Of a stretch of 64,000 nucleotides of DNA, positions 48,887 to 57,498 are shown one piece after another. A model generated the notes under the pieces. The model was not told where the DNA came from. It worked only from the letters and a program-made list of their open reading frames with translations, and searched no databases. The stretch covers positions 1-64,000 of the forward strand of contig JAFTXZ010000020.1 in assembly GCA_017461385.1 (NCBI GenBank), written 5' to 3'. The translations under genes were made by a program, and so were the position numbers. Source of the DNA: Clostridia bacterium (GTDB taxonomy: Bacteria; Bacillota; Clostridia; Oscillospirales; CAG-272). Within the stretch, counting starts at the first letter, position 1. Each line of letters starts with the position of its first letter.

Positions 48887-50836
48887 TTAATAAATATTCT
48901 TTGTTTCTCTGTAATCACGCCATACGTTTTCAAAGAAACCGCCACCCTCTGGAAGTGGTCTTACAGGACGGGACACGCCCTCAACGTCAGTTCCCTTGAG
49001 AGTAAGCTCGAAAATCTGATCGTTAAAATCGCCATTGTCAAGCTCAAAACGGAACACGTCCTCCATCTTTTCGGGAGCTTGCCCATTTTCCGAGCTATAA
49101 ATAGCAGAGCCACGAGATTTTCCGCCGGCACGTACGTAAAGCTCCATTGCAGAAACGTACAGACGCTCGGCAAGAAGTGCGTCCCTCAGACGATAAGCTA
49201 GCCATAGCTTGCTTTCCTTGTTAACCTTAACCACCTGGTTAAAGCTTAAAATGGCAGATGAAAGCTCAGACGAAAGCTCCTCAAATCTTGATGCATCTCT
49301 TATAGGACCTGCAATCTCGTCCATTTTCCTTTGATACTTGTCGGTAAGAGAGGATACGTTATCCTCACTGGATAAAATACTATTTGTAAGCTCAATATGC
49401 TTAGATACAATCTCGCCTGCTACCTTATCAAAGTCGTTCACAAGCTGATTTTCTTGATGCTTAGAAATGTATTGCGCGCATCTCATAGAGCCAACCTGAC
49501 CAGCATTTAGCGCACTGCCACCTGGTCGATAAACGCCATGGCTACCAGCAACCTCACCACAAGCAAATAGGTGAGGCACGTTTGTTTGCCACCACATATC
49601 AATGTCAAGGCCACCATTGTTGTGCTGAGCGCAAAGAGCAATCTCAAGCATTTCCGTCTCTAGGTCAACGCCCTTAGATTTATACAAATCGTAGGCAGGC
49701 ATATTCATAAATTGAAGCCTTTCTAAAGGATTTCCAAAGCATGCGTGGGCATTTTCAAGATACTCTCTTGCCTCACCATCTAGCTTGTCATAGGGAAGAC
49801 TTTCAAGACCGTAAGGATTCTTTCTAAAGTCAAGATAAACACGTCTGCCCTTCATTACGCACTCTCTAAACACCAAAAGGTCGATAATAGAGGAGCCTGA
49901 AAGCACCTTTTTGCAGTCGAATGGCCACTCGTAGCCCTTTCTGAATATTTTAGACAGGCAAGTGCCAATATCGTCAAAATAATCGTTCAAAAATTCATAT
50001 TCATTGCCCTGCTCATCAACGGACACAAATCTGGGTAAAACCTGCATATATGTACCAGAAACGTTCCAGCGAGGAGCAACTGAGGCAAGACCATACTGCC
50101 ACTCAGTTAGGTTTTTACCCTTGACGCCTGCCTCGAAGGCAACACCGCTAGCACCGTGATGACCTAAAGGATAAACTGTGTTAGAATAAATACCGGCAGG
50201 ACCACCAGTTGCAATAATTGTATTTTCAGCTTGAATAAGAACAAAACGGTCATTTTCACCCTGTGAAGCCTTGTTTAAGCACAAAACTCCCACACAGGTA
50301 TCCCCATTTTTAATAAATTCTGCAATTTGAAGCTTGTCATAAACCTTAATTTGACGTTTATTTACCTCTTTTTCAAGGCATTCAGTCATCATCTTGGAGG
50401 TAAGCGGACCAACGCTTGTGGCCCTTGCACGTGGGTCGTGGTCAGTTTTGTAGCCAACGTACTCACCATAACGGTTTACAGGAAACTCTACGCCAAGCTC
50501 ACAAAGGTGTAGGAAGCAAGGCACGGAAAGTGCAGCCTCTGCATAAGCAATATCTCCGTCAACGCACTTGCCATTGAAAAAGTCCTGTGCCATAGCCTTA
50601 GGTGAATCTGGGTAGTCAGCACATAAATTCATTTTGTAATAGGTCTGCTTGTCGGAGCCTGTATTGCGTGAGGTGCCCATATTGACACCCTCTGTAACGA
50701 TTGCAATATCATTAACTCCGTAGTCGCTTAGCCTGAGTGCAGCATTATAGCCTGCAGCACCTGTGCCAATAATAGCTGTATTGAGGGCAATCTTTTTAAC
50801 GCTTACCCCATTAAAAATTACGTTTGATTCAGTCAT
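48887..50836 (-). CDS. FAD-dependent oxidoreductase, fumarate reductase/aspartate oxidase-like
   Basis: A 649-residue flavoprotein of the succinate dehydrogenase/fumarate reductase flavoprotein superfamily. The FAD motif TAIIGTGAAGYNAALRLSD lies near residue 20. FAD/substrate-domain motifs are IIATGGPAGIYSNTVYPLGHHGASG and, near residue 430, HLFACGEVAGSHGVYRPGGSALNAGQVG. A helical C-terminal domain follows. It is soluble with no haem or Fe-S partner next to it, so it is not a respiratory complex as such. Relatives reduce or oxidise C-C bonds next to carboxylates. It lies in an operon with an SDR and an ene-reductase-like enzyme. Confidence 0.85.
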   Translation of the reverse strand: MTESNVIFNGVSVKKIALNTAIIGTGAAGYNAALRLSDYGVNDIAIVTEGVNMGTSRNTGSDKQTYYKMNLCADYPDSPKAMAQDFFNGKCVDGDIAYAEAALSVPCFLHLCELGVEFPVNRYGEYVGYKTDHDPRARATSVGPLTSKMMTECLEKEVNKRQIKVYDKLQIAEFIKNGDTCVGVLCLNKASQGENDRFVLIQAENTIIATGGPAGIYSNTVYPLGHHGASGVAFEAGVKGKNLTEWQYGLASVAPRWNVSGTYMQVLPRFVSVDEQGNEYEFLNDYFDDIGTCLSKIFRKGYEWPFDCKKVLSGSSIIDLLVFRECVMKGRRVYLDFRKNPYGLESLPYDKLDGEAREYLENAHACFGNPLERLQFMNMPAYDLYKSKGVDLETEMLEIALCAQHNNGGLDIDMWWQTNVPHLFACGEVAGSHGVYRPGGSALNAGQVGSMRCAQYISKHQENQLVNDFDKVAGEIVSKHIELTNSILSSEDNVSSLTDKYQRKMDEIAGPIRDASRFEELSSELSSAILSFNQVVKVNKESKLWLAYRLRDALLAERLYVSAMELYVRAGGKSRGSAIYSSENGQAPEKMEDVFRFELDNGDFNDQIFELTLKGTDVEGVSRPVRPLPEGGGFFENVWRDYRETKNIY

Positions 50837-50849
50837 AAGGACCCCTTAA

Positions 50850-51602
50850 TTATAGTCTTTGAATGTGCATACCACCATCAACGATAATTGATTGACCTGT
50901 GGTATAGCCAAGCATACCTGAGGAAAGAGTGTAAATTGCATTAGCACAATCCTCTGGCAAGCCCCATCTTCCAAGTGGTACAAGACCACCTGCAATAAGA
51001 TTATCGTATTTTTCCTTAACCTTTTCAGTCATACCTGTAGCAATAATACCCGGGCAAATCTCATTTACAGTAATGCCCTCGCCAGCCAAACGGTCAGCGA
51101 ATAGCTTTGTAATCATAGTAGCGCCTGCCTTTGAAATGCAGTACTCACCACGGCTTGTAGATGAGGTATAAGCAGAGCAGGAGGAAACGTTTACAATATA
51201 GCCACGAATACCCTTTTCACATTCTTGCTTCAGCATTTGATTAGCAACAAGCTGAGTTAGGAAAAGTGTACCCTTTGTGTTAATATCCATAACAAAATCG
51301 TAGCTTTCCTCAGTCATTTCCAAAATATCGTTTCTTACCTTTGGAGCAACGCCTGCAACGTTTACAAGCACGTCAATTCTGCCAAAGCTATCTAGAGCAC
51401 ACTTAACAAGATTAGCTCTGTCCTCGCCAGAGGCAAGATTTCCCTTAACGTAAACAAGATTATCCATATCCTTAAACTTGTCTGTAACCTTGTCGCTGTC
51501 CAAAATATCCATGGCTACAACGCTGTAGCCCTCTTTGTTAAACTTTTCAACAGTAGCGTAGCCAATGCCACCTGCTGCACCTGTAATAATAGCAACCTTC
51601 AT
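50850..51602 (-). CDS. Short-chain dehydrogenase/reductase
   Basis: A 250-residue classical SDR. The NAD(P) motif is TGAAGGIGYATVEKF. NVAGVAPK marks the Rossmann core. The catalytic tetrad appears as VNVSSCSAY (serine) and YCISKAG (tyrosine and lysine). The sequence resembles 3-oxoacyl-ACP reductase-like and KduD-like sugar-acid dehydrogenases. In this operon, reduction of a keto-sugar or keto-uronate is likely. The gene starts three bases after the small lipoprotein gene. The aspartate after the second strand (VVAMDILDSD) suggests NAD(H). Confidence 0.87.
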   Translation of the reverse strand: MKVAIITGAAGGIGYATVEKFNKEGYSVVAMDILDSDKVTDKFKDMDNLVYVKGNLASGEDRANLVKCALDSFGRIDVLVNVAGVAPKVRNDILEMTEESYDFVMDINTKGTLFLTQLVANQMLKQECEKGIRGYIVNVSSCSAYTSSTSRGEYCISKAGATMITKLFADRLAGEGITVNEICPGIIATGMTEKVKEKYDNLIAGGLVPLGRWGLPEDCANAIYTLSSGMLGYTTGQSIIVDGGMHIQRL

Positions 51603-51605
51603 TTT

Positions 51606-51881
51606 TTAATTGTTACTCTTTGGTAACTCTCCTTCATATAATATGCAGTTTACACTGCTAACTAACAAAATAGTACCGTCTGTAAGCGTAAGCTGAATTT
51701 GCTCACCCTCGTAATCGGTCCAAGCTTGAATTTCCAGGTCAAGCCATTCCTCGCCAACCTTAACGTATGCCCTTGAAAATTGATAATTTGTATCAAAAAC
51801 CTGATAATTACAGGAGCAGGACACAAGGGTGGAAATAGCAATTAATGCTATAATAACAAAAGCAATTAGTCTTTTCTTCAT
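51606..51881 (-). CDS. Small lipoprotein, unknown function
   Basis: A 91-residue lipoprotein: signal peptide with lipobox LVSC (C22, followed by a second cysteine), then about 68 residues of beta-rich sequence. The stretches YVKVGEEWLDLEIQAWTDYE and QIQLTLTDGTILLVSS suggest one small sandwich. I know no family. It lies between the ene-reductase-like gene (5 bases) and the SDR gene (3 bases), so it is surely co-expressed with the catabolic enzymes. It may help substrate capture at the surface. Confidence 0.72.
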   Translation of the reverse strand: MKKRLIAFVIIALIAISTLVSCSCNYQVFDTNYQFSRAYVKVGEEWLDLEIQAWTDYEGEQIQLTLTDGTILLVSSVNCILYEGELPKSNN

Positions 51882-51886
51882 AGCAC

Positions 51887-53209
51887 TTATTTTCCCAAAA
51901 CGTACTTTTTGTAAAGAGGTGCATAAACCTCTTGGTCACGAATAACACAGCCTGGTGTGCCACCTGGTTGTCTCATAATCTCTGTACACTTGCTACAGCA
52001 AATGCAAAGCTTTTTGGGATCGAGATTTTGACCGCTTGTAATTGCGTTTGCACAATCTGGATAAGCAAGAGTCTGTCTGCCATAGCCTGCAAAATCAAAT
52101 TTGCCCTCCTTTATGTAGCCTGCACAAACGTTTGCACTCTCTGAGCCGAGGAAGGAAATACCAGAGGAAATAACGGGTGTTCCCTTAATCTCCTGTGCAA
52201 TTTCGCCTATACCGTCAAGCATTCTCTTAACGCCAAACATTGGGTGCTCGGGAGCCTCATAGCCACCTCTTGAATATGGACGGTTTACGTGTGGATTGAA
52301 GTATGGATTACCCATAGTCATATCAATCATGTCGATTCCGTTTTCAACAAGCTTTTTTACAAGCATTTTGGATTCGGTGAAATCAGGCTCGATTCCTTGA
52401 CCCTCCTTGACTGCGAAGCCATAAGGATATGGGAAGCCGTCATACACGTTTAGTCTTGATGTAATAATGAAGTCCTTGCCGGTTAGAGACTTAGCGTTCT
52501 TAACTGCAGTTGTAAGAAGCCTTGTTCTGTTTTCAAAGCTACCACCATATCTGCCCTCGCGCTCGTAAGCAGAGAGAAGCTCACTTAGCAGATATCTGTG
52601 ACAGCTCTTGATATCAGCGCCATCAAATCCTAATTCCTTAGCAACAACAGCGCCATTAACTAGCGCCTCGCCAAGCCTGTCAAGATACTCGTCGGTTACT
52701 ATTCTTGATTTGTCAATAGGGTTGTCCTTTTCAAAGATAGGGTTATTGTAAGCGATAAGCGGAGCAGGAGTGCCCTGTGGCTTTGAATATCTACCGGAGT
52801 GAGTCAGCTGAATAATAACAATTGGCTCAAAGCCGTTTGCACGATAGCACTCGTCCTTAATATCATAAACGATTTGCTTGAAGGAATCTCTGGTCTTATC
52901 TGTTAGGTACATTTGACGAGGATTAGCTCTGCCTTCCTCAAATACGGCTGTCGCCTCGAACCAAATTATACCGGCGCCACCACGGGCAAAGCGAAGATAT
53001 CTTCTCTTGGTAAGCTCATCTGGTGCACCCTCACGTGTACCATCACAGCCCTCCATAGCTTGATAAACAATTCTGTTGTTGACAGTCTTGCCAGCAATAA
53101 CAATTTTTTGCGCAAGTGGAGAAATATCCTCAGAATAAGGGAAGGAAACACCTGCCTCATCGCACAACTTCAAAAAAGCGTCCTTGTTTTGTGGAACATT
53201 GTATGCCAT
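51887..53209 (-). CDS. Old-yellow-enzyme-type NADH:flavin oxidoreductase with Cys-rich C-terminus
   Basis: A 440-residue protein with the FMN-binding TIM barrel of the OYE/2,4-dienoyl-CoA reductase group. Key stretches are NRIVYQAMEG, FIIQLTHSGRYSKPQG-like VIIQLTHSGRYSK, GFDGADIKSCHRYLLSELLSAY with RYGGSFENRTRLL, and PVISSGISFLG. The C-terminal LCICCSKCTEIMRQPGGTPGCV provides the four cysteines used for a [4Fe-4S] cluster in this group. The FAD/NAD domain of dienoyl-CoA reductases is missing. First gene of the operon, GAGGTG before its ATG. Confidence 0.86.
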   Translation of the reverse strand: MAYNVPQNKDAFLKLCDEAGVSFPYSEDISPLAQKIVIAGKTVNNRIVYQAMEGCDGTREGAPDELTKRRYLRFARGGAGIIWFEATAVFEEGRANPRQMYLTDKTRDSFKQIVYDIKDECYRANGFEPIVIIQLTHSGRYSKPQGTPAPLIAYNNPIFEKDNPIDKSRIVTDEYLDRLGEALVNGAVVAKELGFDGADIKSCHRYLLSELLSAYEREGRYGGSFENRTRLLTTAVKNAKSLTGKDFIITSRLNVYDGFPYPYGFAVKEGQGIEPDFTESKMLVKKLVENGIDMIDMTMGNPYFNPHVNRPYSRGGYEAPEHPMFGVKRMLDGIGEIAQEIKGTPVISSGISFLGSESANVCAGYIKEGKFDFAGYGRQTLAYPDCANAITSGQNLDPKKLCICCSKCTEIMRQPGGTPGCVIRDQEVYAPLYKKYVLGK

Positions 53210-53242
53210 AAAGTCACCTCTAAATAATATTATCTAATATAA

Positions 53243-53271
53243 ATGTTACCATAATATAGGAGCTTTGTCAA
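53243..53271 (-). promoter_or_regulatory. Promoter of the catabolic operon
   Basis: On the minus strand TTGACA, 17-bp spacer, TAACAT. Confidence 0.6.
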
Positions 53272-53324
53272 GAAAAATGGAGTTCTAAATTCTAAAGAAT
53301 TTACCACATAAAACGCCAAAAGCC

Positions 53325-53353
53325 TTGACAAATTGAGGCTTTTGTGAGAGAAT
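53325..53353 (+). promoter_or_regulatory. Promoter of the 2-hydroxyacid dehydrogenase gene
   Basis: TTGACA, 17-bp spacer and a weak GAGAAT, divergent from the catabolic operon promoter 54 bp away. The shared region may hold a common operator, but I see no clear palindrome. Confidence 0.5.
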
Positions 53354-53384
53354 AAGCATATAAGCACTTAAGGAGAGCAAACAA

Positions 53385-54395
53385 ATGAGAGCAATTTACT
53401 TAGCGAATAAAAAATCAAATATTGACTACGTCTATTCAAAGGAAAGTCAAGAAAGAATAAAAAAATACCTCGATATTGACAGTGAGATTTATTGCCAAGA
53501 GGACTTAGAGGCTAATCCAGATGCCTTTGGTGATGTTGAATATGTATTTTCAACATGGTCAATGCCAGGAGGCAGTGAGGATAAGGATGATTTTGCAAGA
53601 TTTTTCCCTAACTGCAAGGCGTTTTTCTACGCAGCAGGCTCAGTAAAGTATTTTGCAAATCATTGGCTTGATAGGGGAATTAGAATTTTTAGTGCATTTG
53701 CAGCAAACGCAATTCCTGTTGCAGAATATACAGTTGCACAGATTGTTCTTGCAAGCAAGGGCTATTTTCAAGCATTAAGAGGCTATACAAGACCCGATAA
53801 TTACAAAAAGGCAAACGAAGCTTCAGTTGCACACAAGGGTAACTATGATGAAAATATAGGTATTATTGGCGCAGGAATGATAGGCAAAAAGGTAATTGAG
53901 CTGCTAAAGCCTTACAAGCTAAACGTTTTTGTTTATGATGAATTTCTAACAAGTGAGCAAATTGAAGCTCTAGGCGCAAAAAAGGTAACGCTTGAGGAAA
54001 TGTTTGAGTGCTGTGAGGTTATTTCAAATCACTTGGCAAACGTGCCACAAACTGTTGGAAAAATTAAGGGTGAGCATTTTGAAAAAATGAGAAAAAATAC
54101 CACCTTTATAAACACAGGCCGTGGTCAACAGATTGACGAAAATGGTATGATAGCGGTACTTAAAAAGCGTAAGGATATTTGTGCCCTTCTTGACGTAACC
54201 ATTGATGAGCCTGTAAAAGAGGGTAGCCCGCTTTACAAGATGAAAAATGTGTTCCTGACACCACATATTGCAGGAAGTCAGGGCAATGAGGTTCAAAGGA
54301 TGTCGGAGCTTGTTGTTGACCAAATGGAGAACCTTTTGACAGGTAAGCCTGTTCAATACGAAATCACTAAGGAAATGCTTGCAAAAATGGCTTAA
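53385..54395 (+). CDS. D-isomer-specific 2-hydroxyacid dehydrogenase
   Basis: A 336-residue NAD-dependent 2-hydroxyacid dehydrogenase. The Rossmann motif GIIGAGMIGKKVIELL, the arginine site FINTGRGQQIDENGMI, the glutamate in LLDVTIDEPVKEGSPLY and the catalytic histidine in FLTPHIAGSQGN are all present. Members reduce 2-keto acids such as glyoxylate, hydroxypyruvate or sugar-derived keto acids. It is divergent from the seven-gene catabolic operon, so it may process one of its products. AGGAG precedes the ATG. Confidence 0.88.
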   Translation: MRAIYLANKKSNIDYVYSKESQERIKKYLDIDSEIYCQEDLEANPDAFGDVEYVFSTWSMPGGSEDKDDFARFFPNCKAFFYAAGSVKYFANHWLDRGIRIFSAFAANAIPVAEYTVAQIVLASKGYFQALRGYTRPDNYKKANEASVAHKGNYDENIGIIGAGMIGKKVIELLKPYKLNVFVYDEFLTSEQIEALGAKKVTLEEMFECCEVISNHLANVPQTVGKIKGEHFEKMRKNTTFINTGRGQQIDENGMIAVLKKRKDICALLDVTIDEPVKEGSPLYKMKNVFLTPHIAGSQGNEVQRMSELVVDQMENLLTGKPVQYEITKEMLAKMA

Positions 54396-54398
54396 AAA

Positions 54399-54441
54399 TA
54401 AAAAAACAGGGGAGATGTGTCGCATTTTCCCTGTTTTTTTG
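54399..54441 (+). terminator. Terminator of the 2-hydroxyacid dehydrogenase gene
   Basis: AAAAAACAGGG pairs with CCCTGTTTTTTT around a 17-nt loop. Confidence 0.8.
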
Positions 54442-54460
54442 TTTCTAAATCCTCCAAAAG

Positions 54461-54492
54461 AAAATCCCCTCATTTACGAGGGGATTTTTTTA
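54461..54492. terminator. Bidirectional terminator
   Basis: AAAATCCCCTC-ATTTAC-GAGGGGATTTTTTT, also serving the minus-strand membrane protein gene at 54530. Confidence 0.85.
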
Positions 54493-54529
54493 GCTATTTT
54501 TCTTAAAAAGTGCCATAGAGTGTGTGAAA

Positions 54530-55423
54530 TTAGGATTTTTTGGACTTTTTATCCTTTTTCTTTGATACGTAGTGAGTTATGTGGGTATCAATAACGTATT
54601 TCAGGGTTGTTCTATATGCGTAAACCTTAGAAAGTGCATATATTGCAAAGGCAAGCGATGTAACAAGCTCAAACTCCGAGATGCCAATGTTGGACATGCT
54701 TTGAACCTTACCTATAACAATGCCGAAGATTGTTGAAAGTGAAAAGCATGTAGAGGTTACAAACAAAATCAGTGAGCTGGTAATTAAAAGCTTTGAGCAA
54801 GGCTTTATAAATTGGTTTTTACATTCAAACAAGAAGTAAAGCGTTAGCAAAATGTAAAATACAATGTGAGTAACCTTGAAGTAGGTTTGACCATTGCTTT
54901 GGTAGAACCAAACTGCAAGTAGTCCGAGCAAGCTCCAAACAATTGCACCGATGCCACAGGTGATTTTTAAGCCACCTGGAATTTCAACCTTACGTCTTAG
55001 AATCTTCTTTGGGAACACGTTAATAAACAAATAGCCAATCATTGGGATTGAAGCGATTAGTCTTAGCACCTTGAAAATTCTCGCTGTGTCAAGAGTTGGC
55101 ACCTGCAAAAAGATTGATAGGTCATATATTGTAAGTGTTAGAACGACCAGCAATGCGAAAACTGATGCAAACTTAAAAAACGCACAATCCTGTCTTGTCT
55201 TGCTAATGTAGACGTGGTCAACCTTACAAATAAAGAAAATTGAAACACCAATAGATATTGCAACGAATGCAAGAAATAAAATTGGTGCCGCTGCCTTGAA
55301 ATAAATACCCTGCTCCTCTGTGTAGTTAAAGGCAAGCATAAATATGCCTAAAAGAACAGAAAGGAGAGTAAGTCCTAAAATAATAGGCAAAAAGAGTCGA
55401 AAAAGCTTTAATGTATGCTTCAT
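54530..55423 (-). CDS. Polytopic membrane protein, unknown function
   Basis: A 297-residue protein with about eight hydrophobic segments and a lysine/serine-rich C-terminal tail (KKKDKKSKKS). The family is not recognised, and no charged residues in the membrane suggest a channel or enzyme. The start is the ATG at 55423, with AAAGGA eight bases upstream; the longer frame to 55483 begins in non-coding sequence. Single gene. Bidirectional hairpin at its end. Confidence 0.7.
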   Translation of the reverse strand: MKHTLKLFRLFLPIILGLTLLSVLLGIFMLAFNYTEEQGIYFKAAAPILFLAFVAISIGVSIFFICKVDHVYISKTRQDCAFFKFASVFALLVVLTLTIYDLSIFLQVPTLDTARIFKVLRLIASIPMIGYLFINVFPKKILRRKVEIPGGLKITCGIGAIVWSLLGLLAVWFYQSNGQTYFKVTHIVFYILLTLYFLFECKNQFIKPCSKLLITSSLILFVTSTCFSLSTIFGIVIGKVQSMSNIGISEFELVTSLAFAIYALSKVYAYRTTLKYVIDTHITHYVSKKKDKKSKKS

Positions 55424-55577
55424 TCTATATATCCTTTCTAGCTCAGACTTGAATCTGAGTGGTGAAAATATGACAAAAGCCATAATTTCTCATAATAATG
55501 TACTTTAAGTAGTTTAACACAGGCAAATGGAAAAATCAAGCCATTTGAAAAATTAAATTAAATTATTGCTTATATTA

Positions 55578-55606
55578 TTGACTTATAATGAAAAATTTGA
55601 TACTAT
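55578..55606 (+). promoter_or_regulatory. Promoter of the araD-like gene
   Basis: TTGACT, 17-bp spacer, TACTAT. Confidence 0.6.
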
Positions 55607-55639
55607 ATTTATGTAAAAAAAGACTTATAGGAGGCTAAT

Positions 55640-56347
55640 ATGCTGGAACAACTTAAAAAAGAGGTTTACGAAGCAAATATGATGCTTGTAAAATACAACT
55701 TGATTACCTTTACGTGGGGGAATGTAAGTGGCATTGACAGGGAAAGGGGACTTGTGGTTATTAAGCCATCGGGCGTAGAGTATGACGAGCTAACACCTGA
55801 TATGCTTCCTGTAATTGATCTTGAGGGTAACGTAATCGAGGGCACGCTTAAGCCATCATCTGACACACCAACTCACTTGGAGCTTTATAAGGCTTATCCT
55901 GAAATTGGCGGTGTAACTCATACTCATTCACCTTGGGCAACAATTTACGCTCAAGCAGGCAGAGGCATCACTCCTTATGGAACAACTCATGCAGACTATT
56001 TTGGAACAACAATTCCTTGCACAAGACAAATGACGGATGCTGAAATAAAGGGCAAGTATGAAAAAGAAACAGGCACTGTAATTCTAGAAGCTCTTAAGGA
56101 TATTGGAGTGGAGCAGATGCATGCAGCCTTAGTTTATTCTCATGGACCATTTACCTGGGGCAAGGATGCAAAGGCGTCGGTTGAGGCTGCCGTTGTGCTA
56201 GAGCAGGTTGCTATGATGTCTTATAACACTGAGCTTTTGATGCTGGGTGCAAGGGGAAAAACGGAAAGAATGCAGGAAACGCTTTTGCGTAAGCATTATG
56301 ATAGAAAGCACGGTCCAAACGCATATTACGGACAGAAAAAATCATAA
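55640..56347 (+). CDS. araD: L-ribulose-5-phosphate 4-epimerase / class II aldolase family protein
   Basis: A 235-residue class II aldolase-fold enzyme, most like AraD, which converts L-ribulose 5-phosphate to D-xylulose 5-phosphate. Matching motifs are NLITFTWGNVSGIDR, KPSGVEYDEL, PSSDTPTHLELYKAYPEIGGVTHTHS (zinc histidines and catalytic aspartate) and TTHADYFGTTIPCTR. HGPFTWGKDA supplies the third zinc histidine. L-fuculose-phosphate aldolase is a related alternative, but HADYF favours AraD. AGGAGG precedes the ATG. It stands alone; no araA or araB adjoins. Confidence 0.9.
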   Translation: MLEQLKKEVYEANMMLVKYNLITFTWGNVSGIDRERGLVVIKPSGVEYDELTPDMLPVIDLEGNVIEGTLKPSSDTPTHLELYKAYPEIGGVTHTHSPWATIYAQAGRGITPYGTTHADYFGTTIPCTRQMTDAEIKGKYEKETGTVILEALKDIGVEQMHAALVYSHGPFTWGKDAKASVEAAVVLEQVAMMSYNTELLMLGARGKTERMQETLLRKHYDRKHGPNAYYGQKKS

Positions 56348-56352
56348 AAACA

Positions 56353-56391
56353 AAAGAAAGCTGTGAAGCAAGCACAGCTTTCTTTTTTTGC
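56353..56391 (+). terminator. Terminator of the araD-like gene
   Basis: AAAGAAAGCTGTG pairs with CACAGCTTTCTTT, followed by further T. Confidence 0.9.
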
Positions 56392-56395
56392 AAAA

Positions 56396-56709
56396 TTGAC
56401 GCAAAAATCCCAAAAATGCAAGGAAAAATGTTAATTTTTTGTTAACAATTTGATTTTTTCTAAAAAACACTTGGAAAGTAAGATGAAAACCATTATATTA
56501 CTATATATAATTAAATGAAGGAAAATTTTGAACACGCAAAAACCCATATTTTGTGCATTCCTACAAAATTTACCATAAAAAATATAATATTGACACCTGA
56601 AAAACATTTATAAAAATGAAAATTGACAAAATTATTGTGCAAAATACACAAAAACAAGGGTGTAAATATGCTCCGAAATCCATTTGCCCAAAAAATAATC
56701 AAAAAAAAG
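56396..56709. other. AT-rich region upstream of the S10 operon promoter
   Basis: About 310 bases of very AT-rich DNA with many A-tracts and no credible gene. One extra promoter-like pair, TTGGAA-17-TATATT, occurs near 56471-56500. A-tract DNA just upstream of the main promoter may act as an UP element. I see nothing else in it. Confidence 0.5.
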
Positions 56710-56738
56710 ATTGACAAATAAATATATATATGGTAAAA
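56710..56738 (+). promoter_or_regulatory. Main promoter of the S10-spc operon
   Basis: TTGACA at 56710-56715, 17-bp spacer, TAAAAT at 56733-56738, preceded by A-tracts. Confidence 0.8.
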
Positions 56739-56744
56739 TTACTA

Positions 56745-57000
56745 GGCTTGACGCGTAGAGAAGCGAAAGGTTGCTGCAAGGGTCCGACTGCTATGGCACT
56801 TGTGGGGAATTTTCGTGGAACGCGCCTGATTCACTGTAGCTGAATGCAACAAGTGCATCTTCCGTCGTCATTGAACGACAGATTCACCGCTTGCATTATC
56901 CCCGAACCTAAGAGTTGCATGGTTCGGTTTTGTTAAGTGGGTGAAGGAAACACACGGGACGGTGTAAGAGCAAAAAAGTCCCCGCAAGTTTTAATTAAGG
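56745..57000 (+). promoter_or_regulatory. Long structured leader of the S10 operon with attenuator-like hairpin
   Basis: About 260 nt separate the promoter from rpsJ. Visible stems are GCACTTGT (56796-56803) with ACAAGTGC (56849-56856), GTCGT/ACGAC near 56865-56880, and CCGAACC (56902-56908) with GGTTCGG (56921-56927). The last is followed by TTTTGTT and resembles an intrinsic terminator. A role in autogenous control, probably by L4 as in other S10 leaders, is inferred by analogy. Confidence 0.65.
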
Positions 57001-57012
57001 AGGAAAAGCAAG

Positions 57013-57330
57013 ATGGCAGTAAACGAAAAGATTAAGGTTAGAGTGTACGGCTACGATCACAAGCTCGTTGAGGTTGCATGCAAGAAGATTGTTGATGCAG
57101 CAAAGAGACACGAGGTTAAGGTTTCCGGTCCTATTCCACTACCAACTGACAAGGAGATTGTTACAATTCTTCGTGCAGTTCACAAGTATAAGGATAGCCG
57201 TGAGCAGTTCGAGCAGCGCACACACAAGAGACTTATCGTTCTTCTTAAGCCTACAGCAGAGCTTAAGTCAGCAATTCTAAGTCTTGAACTACCTGCTGGC
57301 GTTGGTATTAAGCTCGACGAAACAAAGTAA
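57013..57330 (+). CDS. rpsJ: 30S ribosomal protein S10
   Basis: A 105-residue S10, first gene of the S10-spc cluster. S10 lies in the head of the small subunit and also serves as NusE in antitermination. The family pattern is clear: KIKVRVYGYDHKLVE, SGPIPLPTDKEIVTILR, and SREQFEQRTHKRLI. AAGGAGG precedes the ATG. It is followed by an unusually long 168-base gap before rplC. Confidence 0.98.
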   Translation: MAVNEKIKVRVYGYDHKLVEVACKKIVDAAKRHEVKVSGPIPLPTDKEIVTILRAVHKYKDSREQFEQRTHKRLIVLLKPTAELKSAILSLELPAGVGIKLDETK

Positions 57331-57498
57331 TCGAAAATACCAAACCAAAAACAAATGCCAAGCCTCACCGCACAGTAGCAAGGTTAAAGTTACTCACGAC
57401 TTTAGACTATGATGACGGGGTGGGTCATGTTGATGTGTCGGGCGGCTCCGACGAATAGTAGACATCAACCAATAACCTAAAATGGAGGAAAAAAGAAA
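57331..57498 (+). promoter_or_regulatory. Structured spacer between rpsJ and rplC
   Basis: 168 bases without a frame. GTTGATGT (57429-57436) pairs with ACATCAAC (57462-57469), with GTCGG (57437-57441) and CCGAC (57448-57452) stacked inside. There is no U-tract, so it is not a terminator. An internal regulatory or processing site is possible. Confidence 0.55.

Noticed and set aside
44652..53209. Horizontally acquired island
   Set aside because: No integrase, transposase, tRNA end or evident change in base composition or ribosome binding sites marks this operon; it looks native.
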